DNA of 64,000 nt from an uncultured bacterium (GCA_947647735.1 CANSLJ010000024.1:1-64000); one strand, 5' to 3'; shown: positions 41,284 through 50,547, counted from the stretch's first letter. Numbers and translations are program-made. The notes: generated by a model from the sequence alone, not told the origin.

Positions 41284-44109
41284 CTATAAACCCTCCCCCA
41301 GTTCAAACACAATATTACCATACTCATCCTGCCCTATAACCACCTCGAACCGCAGTTCCGGTATATCTTCATATTCTGCTATCCCGAAAAAATCATCCAT
41401 ATAACAGCCGGGCTCTACCCGAAGATAAATCTTTTCTCCCAGTTCAAAATCAGATATCATCCCCAGCTCCAGTCCCGTGACATTCTCTCCGTCCTCCTCC
41501 GGGATCACAGCCTCCGCCAGTTTCTCCCGCGTCTTTGTATCTGTCAGCATAAGTTCCCGCGTTTCCTTATCAAAACTGTAACTGATCCGCTCCTCCAGGA
41601 GCCTTCCGTAATCGTTTAGGGCAAAGTTATTCTCCGACAATGTCCCTGTATCATACTGCTGCAGAACATGCAGTTCATCCGCCGACGCGCCTGTCCCTGT
41701 ATAGACATGGCAGGAGATCTGAAGCTGTCTGCTTTCCGCATCCCAGTAAAGATCCGGCAGTATCGTCTGGGGCGAAGTATAAAACCAGTCGAAGTAATTC
41801 ACATCCTCCCCGATTTCAACGGCGACACCCTGAAATCCCACTTCCTCATCATTATACCCATATACTTTGATATCTCTCTCCGGGATCTCCCCGATGCATA
41901 AAATACTGTCACTGTCATAAACGCCGTCTGTGAACCGGATATTTTTCACCTGATCCCAGGGCACGTTCATAAATCTTGCGATCACATCCACCCGATAGTC
42001 CACCGGCACCCAGATGCCGTTTTCGCCATAAGGCCTGAACATACTGATCGTGCAGGTCGTCTGATCCTGTAAAAAAGTGATATCCAGCCCGATCAGCCCC
42101 TCTCCTTCCGGCTCGTGCAGCGAAAGCTCCACATCCCCCGGATCATCCGATAAATTCAGGAGCAAAACAGCCGCGCTCTCCGGCGAAAACAGATCCCGGT
42201 AAGCCATACTGCTGGATAGCAGAGCATTTTTATTCAGAATCTCACCCAGTCCATTGCGGGTATAATCCATCATTGTGCCATCCAGATAACCGTGGTAGGC
42301 TTCCTCAAATTCCGCGCCTGTGGAAATTTCGTTGTAAGTTTTCGTCTCCGAACCCGTTATGACATATCCGTCATTTTCCCATGTATAGTCCAGCACTTCT
42401 TTCCAGCAGGTGACATGGGGATCCGAGGTCTCTGCAAAATAATAGATCTCCGCCTGTTTTTCATTGTAATCATAGAGATAGGAATCCGTCTCATAGTCCC
42501 GGGGCCAGGGACTGGAATAACCGAAGCTGTAATTCCCCTCGGATCCTTCCACCATATCGTCGATCAGTTCCGACGCTATCATATCCACTATTGTTTCCGC
42601 ATCCCTGTCGCAGTACGCCCTCCTCCAGCGTGTCAGCATTTCCGTCAGCGCGGCTTCCTTATCGCTGTCTGTGCCGTCTGTTTCTGCCGTCTGACTATCT
42701 CTGGCATCTGCGCTCTGACTGTCCTCATATTCCCGGATAAAAGCGAGCATGTCCTCCGTAAATATCTCATCCCCGGGAAAACAATCATTCTCAAACATGA
42801 CCACTATAAATTTCTGCTCCTCCTCTGCTTTTTCAAAGACAAGATATCTGCTGTCCGGATAATCCGGCACCACCCAGCTCAATCCCTCATCTTCCGTGAT
42901 CGACATGCCTCCTGTCAGAATCACCTTCTTTGGGGAAACACTCTGAAACTGAAAATTCAGCTGATAAATCTCATAGGTTTTTCCTTCCAGTTCCTCATAG
43001 GTATAACAGCGCTCCAGATGCTCGATCCGCCAATTCGCATAGTCATAATCGGATGCACTGCCTAAAACCGCCTGATATGCCTCCTCCACATACTGTTCCG
43101 CACGTTCCAACACTTCCGCGGGAACAGCCTGCTCCTCTTCTGACAACTCTTCCTGATCCTCTGCCGCATCCCCGTCATTCGGGCTTGTCAGAAAACAGAC
43201 AGCTGTCACAACACAGCAGACAGCTGCTGCCACGATGATCCAGAACGCCGGCTTTTTATAATACAGCACATTTTTCACCCGCTCCTTTACACCCACCTCC
43301 CCGAAGGCAAGAGGGCATGCCGTCACCATACTCTGTTTCACACTGCAGGACAAAAGTGCCTCCGCATAAGGCTTCTTACTATCCTGCCCCAGTTCCCTGA
43401 TCACCCGTTCATCACAGGCGAGCTCGATATCTTTGCAGAGCAGGATATAGGAGATCCAGCACAACGGATGAAACCAGTAGATGGCCAGGATCAGAAATCC
43501 AAGCGGCTTCCACCAGTGATCGCGCCGCCCCAGATGCGCCCTCTCATGGGCGATCACATACTCCGCCTGCGCCTTGTCCATGTCGGACGGCAGATAAATA
43601 CGAGGCTTCACGATTCCCAGAATAAAAGGCGTATCTATGCTGTCGCACAGAAAAATATTTTCCTTCCACCTGACCGAGGCACAGATCATTCTGTATAACC
43701 TGAGATAACTGAAAAATCCATAAAGCAAAAGCAAAATAACACCTGCCACCCAGAAAATTCCTGCCATATGCATGATATAGTTCCCGTTATCAGCCGGAAC
43801 CGGGACACCTTCATCATAATGATCCCCCAGATATGTATTCACCGGCGTATCCACAAGTCCGATTCCTGTATTTACCTGAAAAGTATTCTCCGTAATGATC
43901 ACTTCCGGCAGGGGCTCATCGCTCGGTATCAGGCTCAGCGCACTCTCCACGGAAAACGGGCAGACCAGCTTAAACGCCACCATCGCCCACAACAAACAGG
44001 AAATCCACTTCGGCGCCTTTTTCAGAAAAATCCTGAAGATCACCACCGCCAGGATCAGCCAGCTTGCCGTAAGCCCCATATTAAGCACCTTTAAAAAAAC
44101 GGCTTCCAT
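41284..44109 (-). CDS. BlaR1-family M56 metallopeptidase sensor with a large extra region
   Basis: The N-terminal ~310 residues are BlaR1/MecR1-like: membrane segments at about 5-28, 37-55, 112-135 and 205-225, a cytoplasmic-facing zinc protease with HERAH (188-192), and a fifth helix at about 288-308. After that come about 630 extracellular residues, far longer than the usual sensor domain. They contain two lower-complexity acidic linkers and beta-rich segments, but no penicillin-binding SxxK domain that I can see. The ligand is therefore probably not a beta-lactam. It sits 12 nt after its BlaI-type repressor. Confidence 0.83.
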   Translation of the reverse strand: MEAVFLKVLNMGLTASWLILAVVIFRIFLKKAPKWISCLLWAMVAFKLVCPFSVESALSLIPSDEPLPEVIITENTFQVNTGIGLVDTPVNTYLGDHYDEGVPVPADNGNYIMHMAGIFWVAGVILLLLYGFFSYLRLYRMICASVRWKENIFLCDSIDTPFILGIVKPRIYLPSDMDKAQAEYVIAHERAHLGRRDHWWKPLGFLILAIYWFHPLCWISYILLCKDIELACDERVIRELGQDSKKPYAEALLSCSVKQSMVTACPLAFGEVGVKERVKNVLYYKKPAFWIIVAAAVCCVVTAVCFLTSPNDGDAAEDQEELSEEEQAVPAEVLERAEQYVEEAYQAVLGSASDYDYANWRIEHLERCYTYEELEGKTYEIYQLNFQFQSVSPKKVILTGGMSITEDEGLSWVVPDYPDSRYLVFEKAEEEQKFIVVMFENDCFPGDEIFTEDMLAFIREYEDSQSADARDSQTAETDGTDSDKEAALTEMLTRWRRAYCDRDAETIVDMIASELIDDMVEGSEGNYSFGYSSPWPRDYETDSYLYDYNEKQAEIYYFAETSDPHVTCWKEVLDYTWENDGYVITGSETKTYNEISTGAEFEEAYHGYLDGTMMDYTRNGLGEILNKNALLSSSMAYRDLFSPESAAVLLLNLSDDPGDVELSLHEPEGEGLIGLDITFLQDQTTCTISMFRPYGENGIWVPVDYRVDVIARFMNVPWDQVKNIRFTDGVYDSDSILCIGEIPERDIKVYGYNDEEVGFQGVAVEIGEDVNYFDWFYTSPQTILPDLYWDAESRQLQISCHVYTGTGASADELHVLQQYDTGTLSENNFALNDYGRLLEERISYSFDKETRELMLTDTKTREKLAEAVIPEEDGENVTGLELGMISDFELGEKIYLRVEPGCYMDDFFGIAEYEDIPELRFEVVIGQDEYGNIVFELGEGL

Positions 44110-44121
44110 CCTGTCTCCTCC

Positions 44122-44481
44122 CTACTTCCCTGTGCTGTCGATCATTTTCCGGATCTCGGAAACCTCTTTCTCACTGAGCGCTTTGCGCTTCGTAAACGCC
44201 GCAATAAAAGCCGGGAGCGATCCCTGAAAGGTCTCCTCCACGAACTGCTCACTCCTCAGCGCATAATATTCCTCTCTGGAGATCAGAGAAGTCACCTGCC
44301 TCTCCTTCATCTGAAAAATACCATGCTCACTCAGCTTCTTCAATACCGTGTAAGTAGTCGTCCTTTTCCACTGAAGTTCCTTCTCACATAACCGAATCAA
44401 TTCATTTGTCGTCATCGGCTCATGAGTCCAGATGATATCCGCAAAACGTGATTCCACTGCTCCCAGTTTATAATCTGTCAT
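44122..44481 (-). CDS. BlaI/MecI/CopY-family repressor
   Basis: The 119-residue protein is a winged helix (LGAVESRFADIIWTHEPMTT, RTTTYTVLKKLSEHGIF) with a C-terminal dimerisation helix. It is cleaved or displaced by the partner BlaR1-type protease in this family. It lies 12 nt upstream of the partner gene. Palindromes in its own promoter (44553-44565 and 44609-44625) suggest autorepression. Confidence 0.9.
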   Translation of the reverse strand: MTDYKLGAVESRFADIIWTHEPMTTNELIRLCEKELQWKRTTTYTVLKKLSEHGIFQMKERQVTSLISREEYYALRSEQFVEETFQGSLPAFIAAFTKRKALSEKEVSEIRKMIDSTGK

Positions 44482-44552
44482 AGGGGATGCTCCTTTCTTT
44501 TGCTGATTATGTTTTTAAATCTTTTGCTGATCGTATTTAAAACAAATATACT

Positions 44553-44636
44553 ATCAGTAACTGATCTATTACATGTTATATTTCGTCTGTTGTCAGTAGA
44601 CACTTTTAGTCTATCATCGATAGACATCTCTGTCAA
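44553..44636 (-). promoter_or_regulatory. Promoter and operators of the blaI/blaR1-like pair
   Basis: On the minus strand, -35 TTGACA (44631-44636), 17-nt spacer and -10 TAGACT (44608-44613). The perfect palindrome GTCTATC-ATC-GATAGAC (44609-44625) lies in the spacer. A second, ATCAGT-A-ACTGAT (44553-44565), lies downstream in the leader. Confidence 0.65.
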
Positions 44637-44707
44637 CTAGAGCACTTAAAATAATTTTCGCAAATTTTACCACAACCAGCGCAATCCAGGCCTGGGCGGT
44701 CTCTTAA

Positions 44708-44744
44708 ACAAAAAAAGCCTGCAAGAGCATTTTACCCTTGCAGA
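44708..44744 (-). terminator. Terminator after the ferritin gene
   Basis: On the minus strand TCTGCAAG (44737-44744) pairs with CTTGCAGG, then CTTTTTTTG. It lies 20 nt after the ferritin stop. Confidence 0.85.
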
Positions 44745-44763
44745 CGGTTCACATCCCACTATT

Positions 44764-45273
44764 TTACAGCACCAGCGAAGGCGCACTATAAACTCTCCCC
44801 TTCAACTCTTCGTTCAGCATATACAAACTTCTTGCGTCATCCCCGAACAGCTCCATCTTTGTGATCTGGTCGGAAGAATTCTTCTCCTCCTCACCCTGCT
44901 CTTTGATGAACCAGTCTAAAAACTGTGTCGTGCGGAAATCCTTTACTTCCTGCGCCGCCGCATAAATCGTATTGATGAGGGAAGTCACATACTGCTCATG
45001 CGCCAGCCCTGCTGTCAGCGGATCAAGCAGTGTCGTAAATGTCTTGTCCGGCTTTGCAATAGCTTCCAGCGTTACCTTCTCATTGTTATTATGCAGATAC
45101 TGGTAGATCAGCATCGCATGATCCTGCTCTTCCTTCGCCTGAATCTCATACCAGTTGGCAAAGCCGTCCAGCCCCTTATTGCTGTAGAAATTTGCCATAT
45201 CCAGATAAAGATACGCGGAATAGAACTCCTTGTTGATCTGATCATTTAAAAGTTCAGCAACTTTTTTATCCAT
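44764..45273 (-). CDS. ftnA: Ferritin
   Basis: This is a 169-residue non-haem ferritin that oxidises and stores iron. Ferroxidase ligands are visible: Glu16 in NKEFYSAYLYLDMA, and Glu49 with His52 in KEEQDHA; the second pair of helices has LAHEQYVTS and FIKEQGEEE. There is no haem-binding Met typical of bacterioferritin. The gene stands alone with its own terminator. Confidence 0.95.
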   Translation of the reverse strand: MDKKVAELLNDQINKEFYSAYLYLDMANFYSNKGLDGFANWYEIQAKEEQDHAMLIYQYLHNNNEKVTLEAIAKPDKTFTTLLDPLTAGLAHEQYVTSLINTIYAAAQEVKDFRTTQFLDWFIKEQGEEEKNSSDQITKMELFGDDARSLYMLNEELKGRVYSAPSLVL

Positions 45274-45334
45274 TGTGATGTCCTCCTATATTTAAAAATC
45301 ATTATGTACAGGATAATACAAAAAATTTGTTCTT

Positions 45335-45934
45335 TCAAGAGGAGATTTTTAATTCTGCTGCCCTTTCTGCCAGTTCCTTTGAAGCTTCCTCCGACACATT
45401 CCCTGTCAGTTCCTCCGAAACTTCCTCTGTCACATCCTCCATCAGCTCCTCCGAAACTTCCTCTGTCACATCCCCCGTCAGCTCCTCCGAAGCCTCCTCC
45501 ATCACATCCTCCGTCAGCTCTTCCATCAGTTCCGACAAAATCCCCTGGCTTTCTTCTATTCCCAGAGCCTCCTCGCGCAATATCTTTTCCCTTTCCTCTT
45601 TGGTCTTTGCCGTGAGCTTCTTTATCTCCTCCGCTATCTTCTCGCCCTTCTCCCTCGCCTCGTCCAGAATATGGCTCATCTGCTCACTGTTATAAGCATG
45701 CTTCACCGCCTTGATCTGATCCTCATAGGAATGTGCAAGTTCCAACTTATTTTCTATTTCCTCGGTCGATCCGCATTCCTTATTTTTCAGGCCTGCCTTC
45801 TGTTTTTCCAGCACAGCGATCTGAGCATCCCGATTCTGCTGACGCTCCGCCTTTTCTTCCCTGCTTTTCAACCCTCCATGACTGATCCTCTGAAAGATCG
45901 GTATCTTTCCCACATTCATCACTACAACACCCAT
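45335..45934 (-). CDS. Coiled-coil protein with an acidic repeat tail
   Basis: The 199-residue protein is not recognised. The N-terminus contains VVVMNVGKIPIFQRISHGG, the middle is a long coiled coil (about 25-125), and the C-terminus is a 12-residue repeat built on SEELTGDVTEEV (about 130-190). I chose ATG 45934 because GAGG lies 8 nt before it; a start at 45952 is possible. No signal peptide or membrane segment is visible. Confidence 0.6.
   Translation of the reverse strand: MGVVVMNVGKIPIFQRISHGGLKSREEKAERQQNRDAQIAVLEKQKAGLKNKECGSTEEIENKLELAHSYEDQIKAVKHAYNSEQMSHILDEAREKGEKIAEEIKKLTAKTKEEREKILREEALGIEESQGILSELMEELTEDVMEEASEELTGDVTEEVSEELMEDVTEEVSEELTGNVSEEASKELAERAAELKISS
45371..45530 (-). 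repeat. 36-bp in-frame minisatellite
   Basis: Four tandem 36-bp units start at 45371, 45407, 45443 and 45479, with a partial fifth at 45515. The second and third units are nearly identical. Each encodes 12 residues, so copy-number change would keep the frame. Confidence 0.85.
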
Positions 45935-46134
45935 TTTTCTGTCCTCGCTCATCTCTGTCTTGTATGATCTTTTGTTTACTGCGCTCTGTTCTTATCCGCC
46001 GCTTTCAAAATCTCTCTGTCTGGTATATCGGATAACATCTGTTAATCTTTAACACTTTTTCAATAAATCCGCTTCCTGTTTCAAAAAGCCATCCTGTAAA
46101 GAGGTGCACAATTTTTTTAAAAAGCAGTTCAATT

Positions 46135-46163
46135 TTGCACATAACCTGCATCTGCTATATAAT
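46135..46163 (+). promoter_or_regulatory. Promoter of the membrane-bound XRE gene
   Basis: On the plus strand, -35 TTGCAC (46135-46140), 17-nt spacer, -10 TATAAT (46158-46163). An imperfect inverted repeat GTGCACAATT...AATTTTGCAC (46104-46140) overlaps the -35. A CCGGACA/TGTCCGG hairpin lies in the leader. This accounts for the gap 45935-46295; I see nothing else in it. Confidence 0.6.
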
Positions 46164-46295
46164 GATCTCAGAAAACAGACGGCCGCAGAGCGATCCACCG
46201 GACACCTTTGTCCGGTAAGATCACAGCCATTTCCCGCTTTGTGTCGTGTTCTTTTCTCTCAGAAAAAGGTAGACTGCAAGTGAAAGGAGGAAAAT

Positions 46296-46988
46296 ATGGA
46301 TCAAAAACAGATAGGAGCATTTCTAAAACAGCTCCGCAGCGAGAAAAAGATCACTCAGGAACAGTTGGCAGAGATCCTGGGCGTATCCGGAAGAACTATC
46401 TCGCGATGGGAAACCGGAAGCAACCTGCCTGACCTCAGCATTTTAGTACAGATTTCCGAATACTACGATGTGGAGATCAAGGAAATTTTAAATGGAGAAA
46501 GGAAAAACGGAAAAATGGATAACGAGTTAAAAGAGACATTATTAAAAGTTGCAGACTATCACGAACTGGAAAAACAAAGGGCATTAAAAAATGGTAATAT
46601 TTCATTTATTATCATGTTTCTTATATGTGCCGCAGCCATCATTGTACAAGCGCTCCTTACAGGGGATCTTTCCCTGATAATCGGTGAAACCATCATCCTC
46701 GTCGCCGGCGGTTTCGTATATATTTTTGGTGCAATAAGGAGCGGTTCATGGAACGGCACACCGCTGAAAAACACGCCCAAAAAAGATCTCTCTGTAAGCA
46801 TCATATGCTCCGGAATATTCAGTATCGTCTTTTATTTTCTGATTAAAGAAAAAGCGGATATACCACACACCGTCTTCGCAGCGGCAAGCTTTTTTGTTGT
46901 GGTCTCAGGAATATCTTTTGCTTTTCTCCGGATCATCTCCCGCCTTTCTTCCAAAAAGGCCGATGCGCTGAAAAGAGACAGGAACTGA
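46296..46988 (+). CDS. XRE-family regulator with a C-terminal membrane domain
   Basis: Residues 1-66 are a Cro/C1 helix-turn-helix (LRSEKKITQEQLAEILGVSG, RTISRWETGSNLPDL). A charged linker follows, then four membrane helices (about 100-118, 122-143, 167-185, 192-214). It probably senses the membrane state or a small ligand at the membrane. Shine-Dalgarno AAAGGAGG precedes the ATG. It converges on the second BlaR1/BlaI pair. Confidence 0.85.
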   Translation: MDQKQIGAFLKQLRSEKKITQEQLAEILGVSGRTISRWETGSNLPDLSILVQISEYYDVEIKEILNGERKNGKMDNELKETLLKVADYHELEKQRALKNGNISFIIMFLICAAAIIVQALLTGDLSLIIGETIILVAGGFVYIFGAIRSGSWNGTPLKNTPKKDLSVSIICSGIFSIVFYFLIKEKADIPHTVFAAASFFVVVSGISFAFLRIISRLSSKKADALKRDRN

Positions 46989-47003
46989 AAGCAGATTTAT
47001 TGT

Positions 47004-47026
47004 TACAGGCGCCGCAAGCGCCTGTA
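47004..47026. terminator. Hairpin between convergent genes
   Basis: TACAGGCGC pairs perfectly with GCGCCTGTA over a 5-nt loop between the ends of the XRE and BlaR1-like genes. No T-tract follows, so its terminator role is uncertain. Confidence 0.45.
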
Positions 47027-47052
47027 CTTCGCCAATCAAAAGACTTTCCCTT

Positions 47053-48315
47053 TCACACCATCTTCATGATCCACCCCAGCAGATCCATATTCGTCTCATA
47101 CCCTATCCTGGCCCATCCCCCGGAGCTTTCCAGTTCCGAACAGTCCACATAAACCATATCACAACATCCGCCCACGCCGGGTTGTTTCATAAAACCGCCG
47201 AACAGGATATAGATTCCTTCCGTCTTGGCACCGCACTCTTCCAGCATATCCTGCATTTCCCGCGCATCCACATAAACCCTGCGCTCATCGAAAGCCACCG
47301 CCTGCCGAAGCCTTTCGCTGTCCGGAAGGATCACATGGCATCCGGTATCGTCAAACACCGTGATATCCTCCAGCTCCGTATACCGCGCATAGGAATTGTT
47401 ATGTATGACGAGAAAACCGCCTCCCACCAGCATCAGGCCTGTCACTAATATAAAAACTATATTTCTTATCCGATACCTTCTGAAATCCGCTATCTGCCGG
47501 ATCCTGCGCTTCAGATCCCTGTAGCCGTCTTTCCCCGCCTCCCCCGCAAAAGCCGCAGATTCCGCAGGCAGCTTTCCCGCTCCCGCCGGACAGAGCAGAC
47601 GAACACACTTTAACAATAACATGCCATAATCAAAGGCATCCTTACCGCTCCTCTGTATCGTCACCCGGTCACACATCTCCTCCAGATCCGCTTTCAGCAC
47701 CTTCATGCAGAGCGTCAGCAGAAAGTTCGGCCAAAACAGCACACGCAGAACATCCCAGAGAAAAAGGCACCACAGATGCCCCAGCCTGATATGCATTTTT
47801 TCATGAAACAGGATCGTGTCCAGTTCCTCCCTGCCGTATGTCTCCACCATACTTTCCGGCAATACAATCTTCGGTGACAGCAGCCCCGTCGCAAAGGGTG
47901 TGACAGAGCTGTCACAAACATAGATATTCTCCCCGAGCCTCTCAAGCCCTCCCACAAAACGCTGCAGTTTTCTTCTTTTATAAAACAGATACCCGCCAAA
48001 AAGCGCCATCACCAGAAAATAAACCTTTCCGGTCAACTGGTGCCTGTAATTCCAGTCTGCCCACCACAAAAATCCCCTGACGCCGAATCTCGTCTCATAA
48101 AACAGCCTGAGCCCGCCTGTAAAAGGAAGCCACAAAAAGAAACTCCACAGAATCATCCTCTGGAAACAATGCCCAAGCAAAGGCAGTTTCCTCAAAAGCA
48201 TCACGACAAAAACCAGTGCAATGGAAAAGAAAACACCCCTTCCCAGCTTCACCGTCACATAACAGAATATATAATTGAGCACATCACAAAGCCGGGTAAA
48301 CCATGCCGCCATCAT
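47053..48315 (-). CDS. BlaR1-family M56 metallopeptidase sensor (second copy)
   Basis: The 420-residue protein has the M56 topology with about four N-terminal membrane helices. The zinc motif HEKMH is at 171-175, followed by LACD-like DLEEMCDRVTI and a fifth membrane helix at about 293-310. The extracellular part is short (about 110 residues), so its sensor differs from that of the copy at 41284-44109. It overlaps the partner BlaI-type stop by 4 nt. Confidence 0.87.
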   Translation of the reverse strand: MMAAWFTRLCDVLNYIFCYVTVKLGRGVFFSIALVFVVMLLRKLPLLGHCFQRMILWSFFLWLPFTGGLRLFYETRFGVRGFLWWADWNYRHQLTGKVYFLVMALFGGYLFYKRRKLQRFVGGLERLGENIYVCDSSVTPFATGLLSPKIVLPESMVETYGREELDTILFHEKMHIRLGHLWCLFLWDVLRVLFWPNFLLTLCMKVLKADLEEMCDRVTIQRSGKDAFDYGMLLLKCVRLLCPAGAGKLPAESAAFAGEAGKDGYRDLKRRIRQIADFRRYRIRNIVFILVTGLMLVGGGFLVIHNNSYARYTELEDITVFDDTGCHVILPDSERLRQAVAFDERRVYVDAREMQDMLEECGAKTEGIYILFGGFMKQPGVGGCCDMVYVDCSELESSGGWARIGYETNMDLLGWIMKMV

Positions 48316-48707
48316 CTCTGCCTCTTCCTGTCAGACAAAATACCCTCCAGCTCCCTCAGTTCATCCTCTGTCAGCTCTGAACTGCCGATCAGCGCCGCCA
48401 CAGCTCCCATCTGATTTCCGCCAAAATAACTCTCTATAAATCTGCTGCTTTTTTCCTTCTGGCAGTCTTCCCTTGATTTCAACGGATAATAGTGATAAAT
48501 GCGGGCGTCCTTCTCATCTACCCGGTATGCCAGGATTCCCTTCTGACAAAGCCGGTTCATCAACACCCGCACCATTTTAGGGTTCATACGGTTCTCAGGC
48601 TTCATCCGCCCGATCACCTCCGAGGAAGTCAGCGCCTCCCCGCTCTCCCACAGCACTTCCATCACCTGCCACTCGCTCTCACTGGGTGTCAGCTCTTCTT
48701 TTCCCAT
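48312..48707 (-). CDS. BlaI/MecI/CopY-family repressor (second copy)
   Basis: Winged-helix repressor with LTPSESEWQVMEVLWESGEA and PKMVRVLMNRLCQKGIL. I start at ATG 48707 (MGKEELTPSE, 131 residues); the longer frame has no family support. It overlaps the BlaR1-type gene by 4 nt, forming a second sensor/repressor pair. The upstream EamA genes end only 56 nt before it, so they may be in the same transcript. Confidence 0.88.
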   Translation of the reverse strand: MGKEELTPSESEWQVMEVLWESGEALTSSEVIGRMKPENRMNPKMVRVLMNRLCQKGILAYRVDEKDARIYHYYPLKSREDCQKEKSSRFIESYFGGNQMGAVAALIGSSELTEDELRELEGILSDRKRQR

Positions 48708-48763
48708 CTCCTGTCCCTTTCTGTTCTTCCATCCCGATATACGCTCCCCCGACACAATATCAT

Positions 48764-49111
48764 TTACCCGAACAGAGAATACACAACGATACCGCTTACA
48801 ATAAGAACAAGCGCAGCCGCTTTCCCCCTGTTCATCTTCTCATGAAATATCTTCACGCCGAATACGGTGATATAAATATAACTGGTCGCCTCCAGGATCG
48901 GCCCCATGGAGAGCGGAATGCCCTTATATGCCAGGATCGACAGAAGGGTTGTCCCCACAAAAAGCACATAGGCAAAGATCACCAGCGGATTCAGATACTC
49001 CTGCAGGTGGGATTTATGCGGCTTATTTGCCTCGATCTTCAGCATCACCTGAGAAATAGCGGCAATAAACGTACCGATCAATATTAAAAGTGCATACATA
49101 TATGTACTCAT
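48764..49111 (-). CDS. Small EamA/SMR-type transporter subunit
   Basis: The 115-residue protein has four membrane helices with the short EamA/SMR pattern (FIAAISQVMLKIEA near the N-terminus, LVLIVSGIVVY at the end). It overlaps its partner gene by 4 nt. Paired small subunits of this type usually form heterodimeric exporters (for example ArnE/ArnF or EbrA/EbrB). The substrate is unknown. Confidence 0.78.
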   Translation of the reverse strand: MSTYMYALLILIGTFIAAISQVMLKIEANKPHKSHLQEYLNPLVIFAYVLFVGTTLLSILAYKGIPLSMGPILEATSYIYITVFGVKIFHEKMNRGKAAALVLIVSGIVVYSLFG

Positions 49112-49464
49112 GCTTTCTCCCCCCTGTCAGACATCGCGAACAATATGATCCCGGCAATGACGAGCACAGCACCCGCCACTTTTCCCGGTGTGATCTTTTC
49201 CTTAAAAATAATAAGCCCCCACAGCATCCCCCAGAAGACTGTGATCGCCCTGTTGGCATAAGCCGCCGTAAGGGGCATGTTTTTAATGATCTGCTGCCAG
49301 AAAATGGCATAAACCCCCAACAGCATCACCACAAATCCATACATCATAATAAACCGAAAGCTCATAAACTGTTCCTGAGCCGCAATCTTACTGCAGACAC
49401 TGCTCAGCGAAAATACAAGCAGTAAAATGTGTAGCAGTACATATCTTTTGATATTTGCTTTCAT
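49108..49464 (-). CDS. Small EamA/SMR-type transporter subunit (partner)
   Basis: The 118-residue protein has four membrane helices and is distantly paralogous to the neighbouring 115-residue subunit. It is first in the pair, with Shine-Dalgarno AGGAGAAA just after the stem-loop element at 49476-49580. The two genes overlap by 4 nt. Confidence 0.78.
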   Translation of the reverse strand: MKANIKRYVLLHILLLVFSLSSVCSKIAAQEQFMSFRFIMMYGFVVMLLGVYAIFWQQIIKNMPLTAAYANRAITVFWGMLWGLIIFKEKITPGKVAGAVLVIAGIILFAMSDRGEKA

Positions 49465-49475
49465 TCTTTTTCTCC

Positions 49476-49580
49476 TATTCCAGTTCCGCAGATACTCTAC
49501 CAGTACACCTTAACCTTAAAACAATTTTCAGCCGCTTCACGTCTGCAAATTGTTTTGTGCACTGTCCGAGTATCTGCTCT
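49476..49580 (-). repeat. Intercistronic nested stem-loop element, copy B
   Basis: The outer stem pairs GCAGATACTC (49488-49497) with GAGTATCTGC (49568-49577). The inner stem pairs AAAACAATTT (49518-49527) with AAATTGTTTT (49547-49556). An apical CAGCCG/CGTCTG hairpin completes it. It starts just after the ZIP gene stop and ends in the Shine-Dalgarno of the EamA pair (CGGAACTGGAATAGGAG on the minus strand). Confidence 0.8.
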
Positions 49581-49584
49581 CTTC

Positions 49585-50379
49585 TCACCCAAGTGCCACA
49601 TCCAGCACCATCATCACCGTAAACCCCACGGAAAAAGCAATCGTCCCCACATCAGAATGAGGCTCCCCGGACATCTCCGGGATCAGCTCCTCCACCACCA
49701 CATAGATCATAGCCCCCGCCGCAAAGCTTAAGAAATACGGCAGCGCAGGCACCAAAAGCCCTGATGCGATGATCACAAGCACCGCGCCGATCGGTTCTAC
49801 CACCCCGGAGAGCACCCCGCATACGAATGCCTTCCACTTTGACATCCCTCCGGCGCGCAGCGGCATGGAAATGATCGCTCCCTCCGGAAAATTCTGGATC
49901 GCGATCCCGATGGATAACGCCAGCGCTCCGCTGACAGACACCGTGGCATTTCCCATCTTCAGCCCGGCGTAGACAACACCCACAGCCATTCCCTCCGGCA
50001 AATTATGAAGCACCACCGCAAACAGCAGCATCGTCGTATTTTTCAGGCCCGTGCTGGGGCCCTCCGGTTCCTTGCTGTTTCTGTGAAGATGCGGGATGAT
50101 CCGATCTAAAAACAGTAAGAACAGGATGCCCAGCCAAAAACCGATCGCCGCCGGCGTAAAAGCAAGCTTCCCCATGGACTCGGACTGCTCCATCGCAGGG
50201 ATCAGAAGGCTCCAGATCGAAGCAGCCACCATAACTCCCGCCGCAAATCCGGTAAGCACCCGCTGCACCTTATCGCCCAGTTCCTTCTTCATAAAGAAAA
50301 CACAGGCAGAGCCGAGCGCTGTACCCAGAAACGGTATAAAAATACCTGCCGCCATGCTCATTTGCAAATTACTCATCAT
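49585..50379 (-). CDS. ZIP-family divalent metal transporter
   Basis: The 264-residue protein has eight membrane helices and the ZIP helix IV/V motifs HNLPEGMAVG and SIGIAIQNFPEGA. The metal-binding His and Glu residues are present. It belongs to the GufA-like, bacterial ZIP subfamily that imports zinc or iron. Upstream and divergent is the DUF305 gene, sometimes metal-linked, so a shared metal theme is possible. Confidence 0.9.
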   Translation of the reverse strand: MMSNLQMSMAAGIFIPFLGTALGSACVFFMKKELGDKVQRVLTGFAAGVMVAASIWSLLIPAMEQSESMGKLAFTPAAIGFWLGILFLLFLDRIIPHLHRNSKEPEGPSTGLKNTTMLLFAVVLHNLPEGMAVGVVYAGLKMGNATVSVSGALALSIGIAIQNFPEGAIISMPLRAGGMSKWKAFVCGVLSGVVEPIGAVLVIIASGLLVPALPYFLSFAAGAMIYVVVEELIPEMSGEPHSDVGTIAFSVGFTVMMVLDVALG

Positions 50380-50547
50380 CTTCTATCTCTCCGTTTAAAA
50401 ATGTCTGCTATAACAACATATGCGATGAGCCTTCATTCGTGCAAAACTCCTAAAATTCTTTTTTCTCTCCGGATGGTACAAAAACCCACGGCCCCGCATA
50501 TGATAAAAGAAAGTATATCTTTATTTGTTATCAACAAGGAGTAATTT

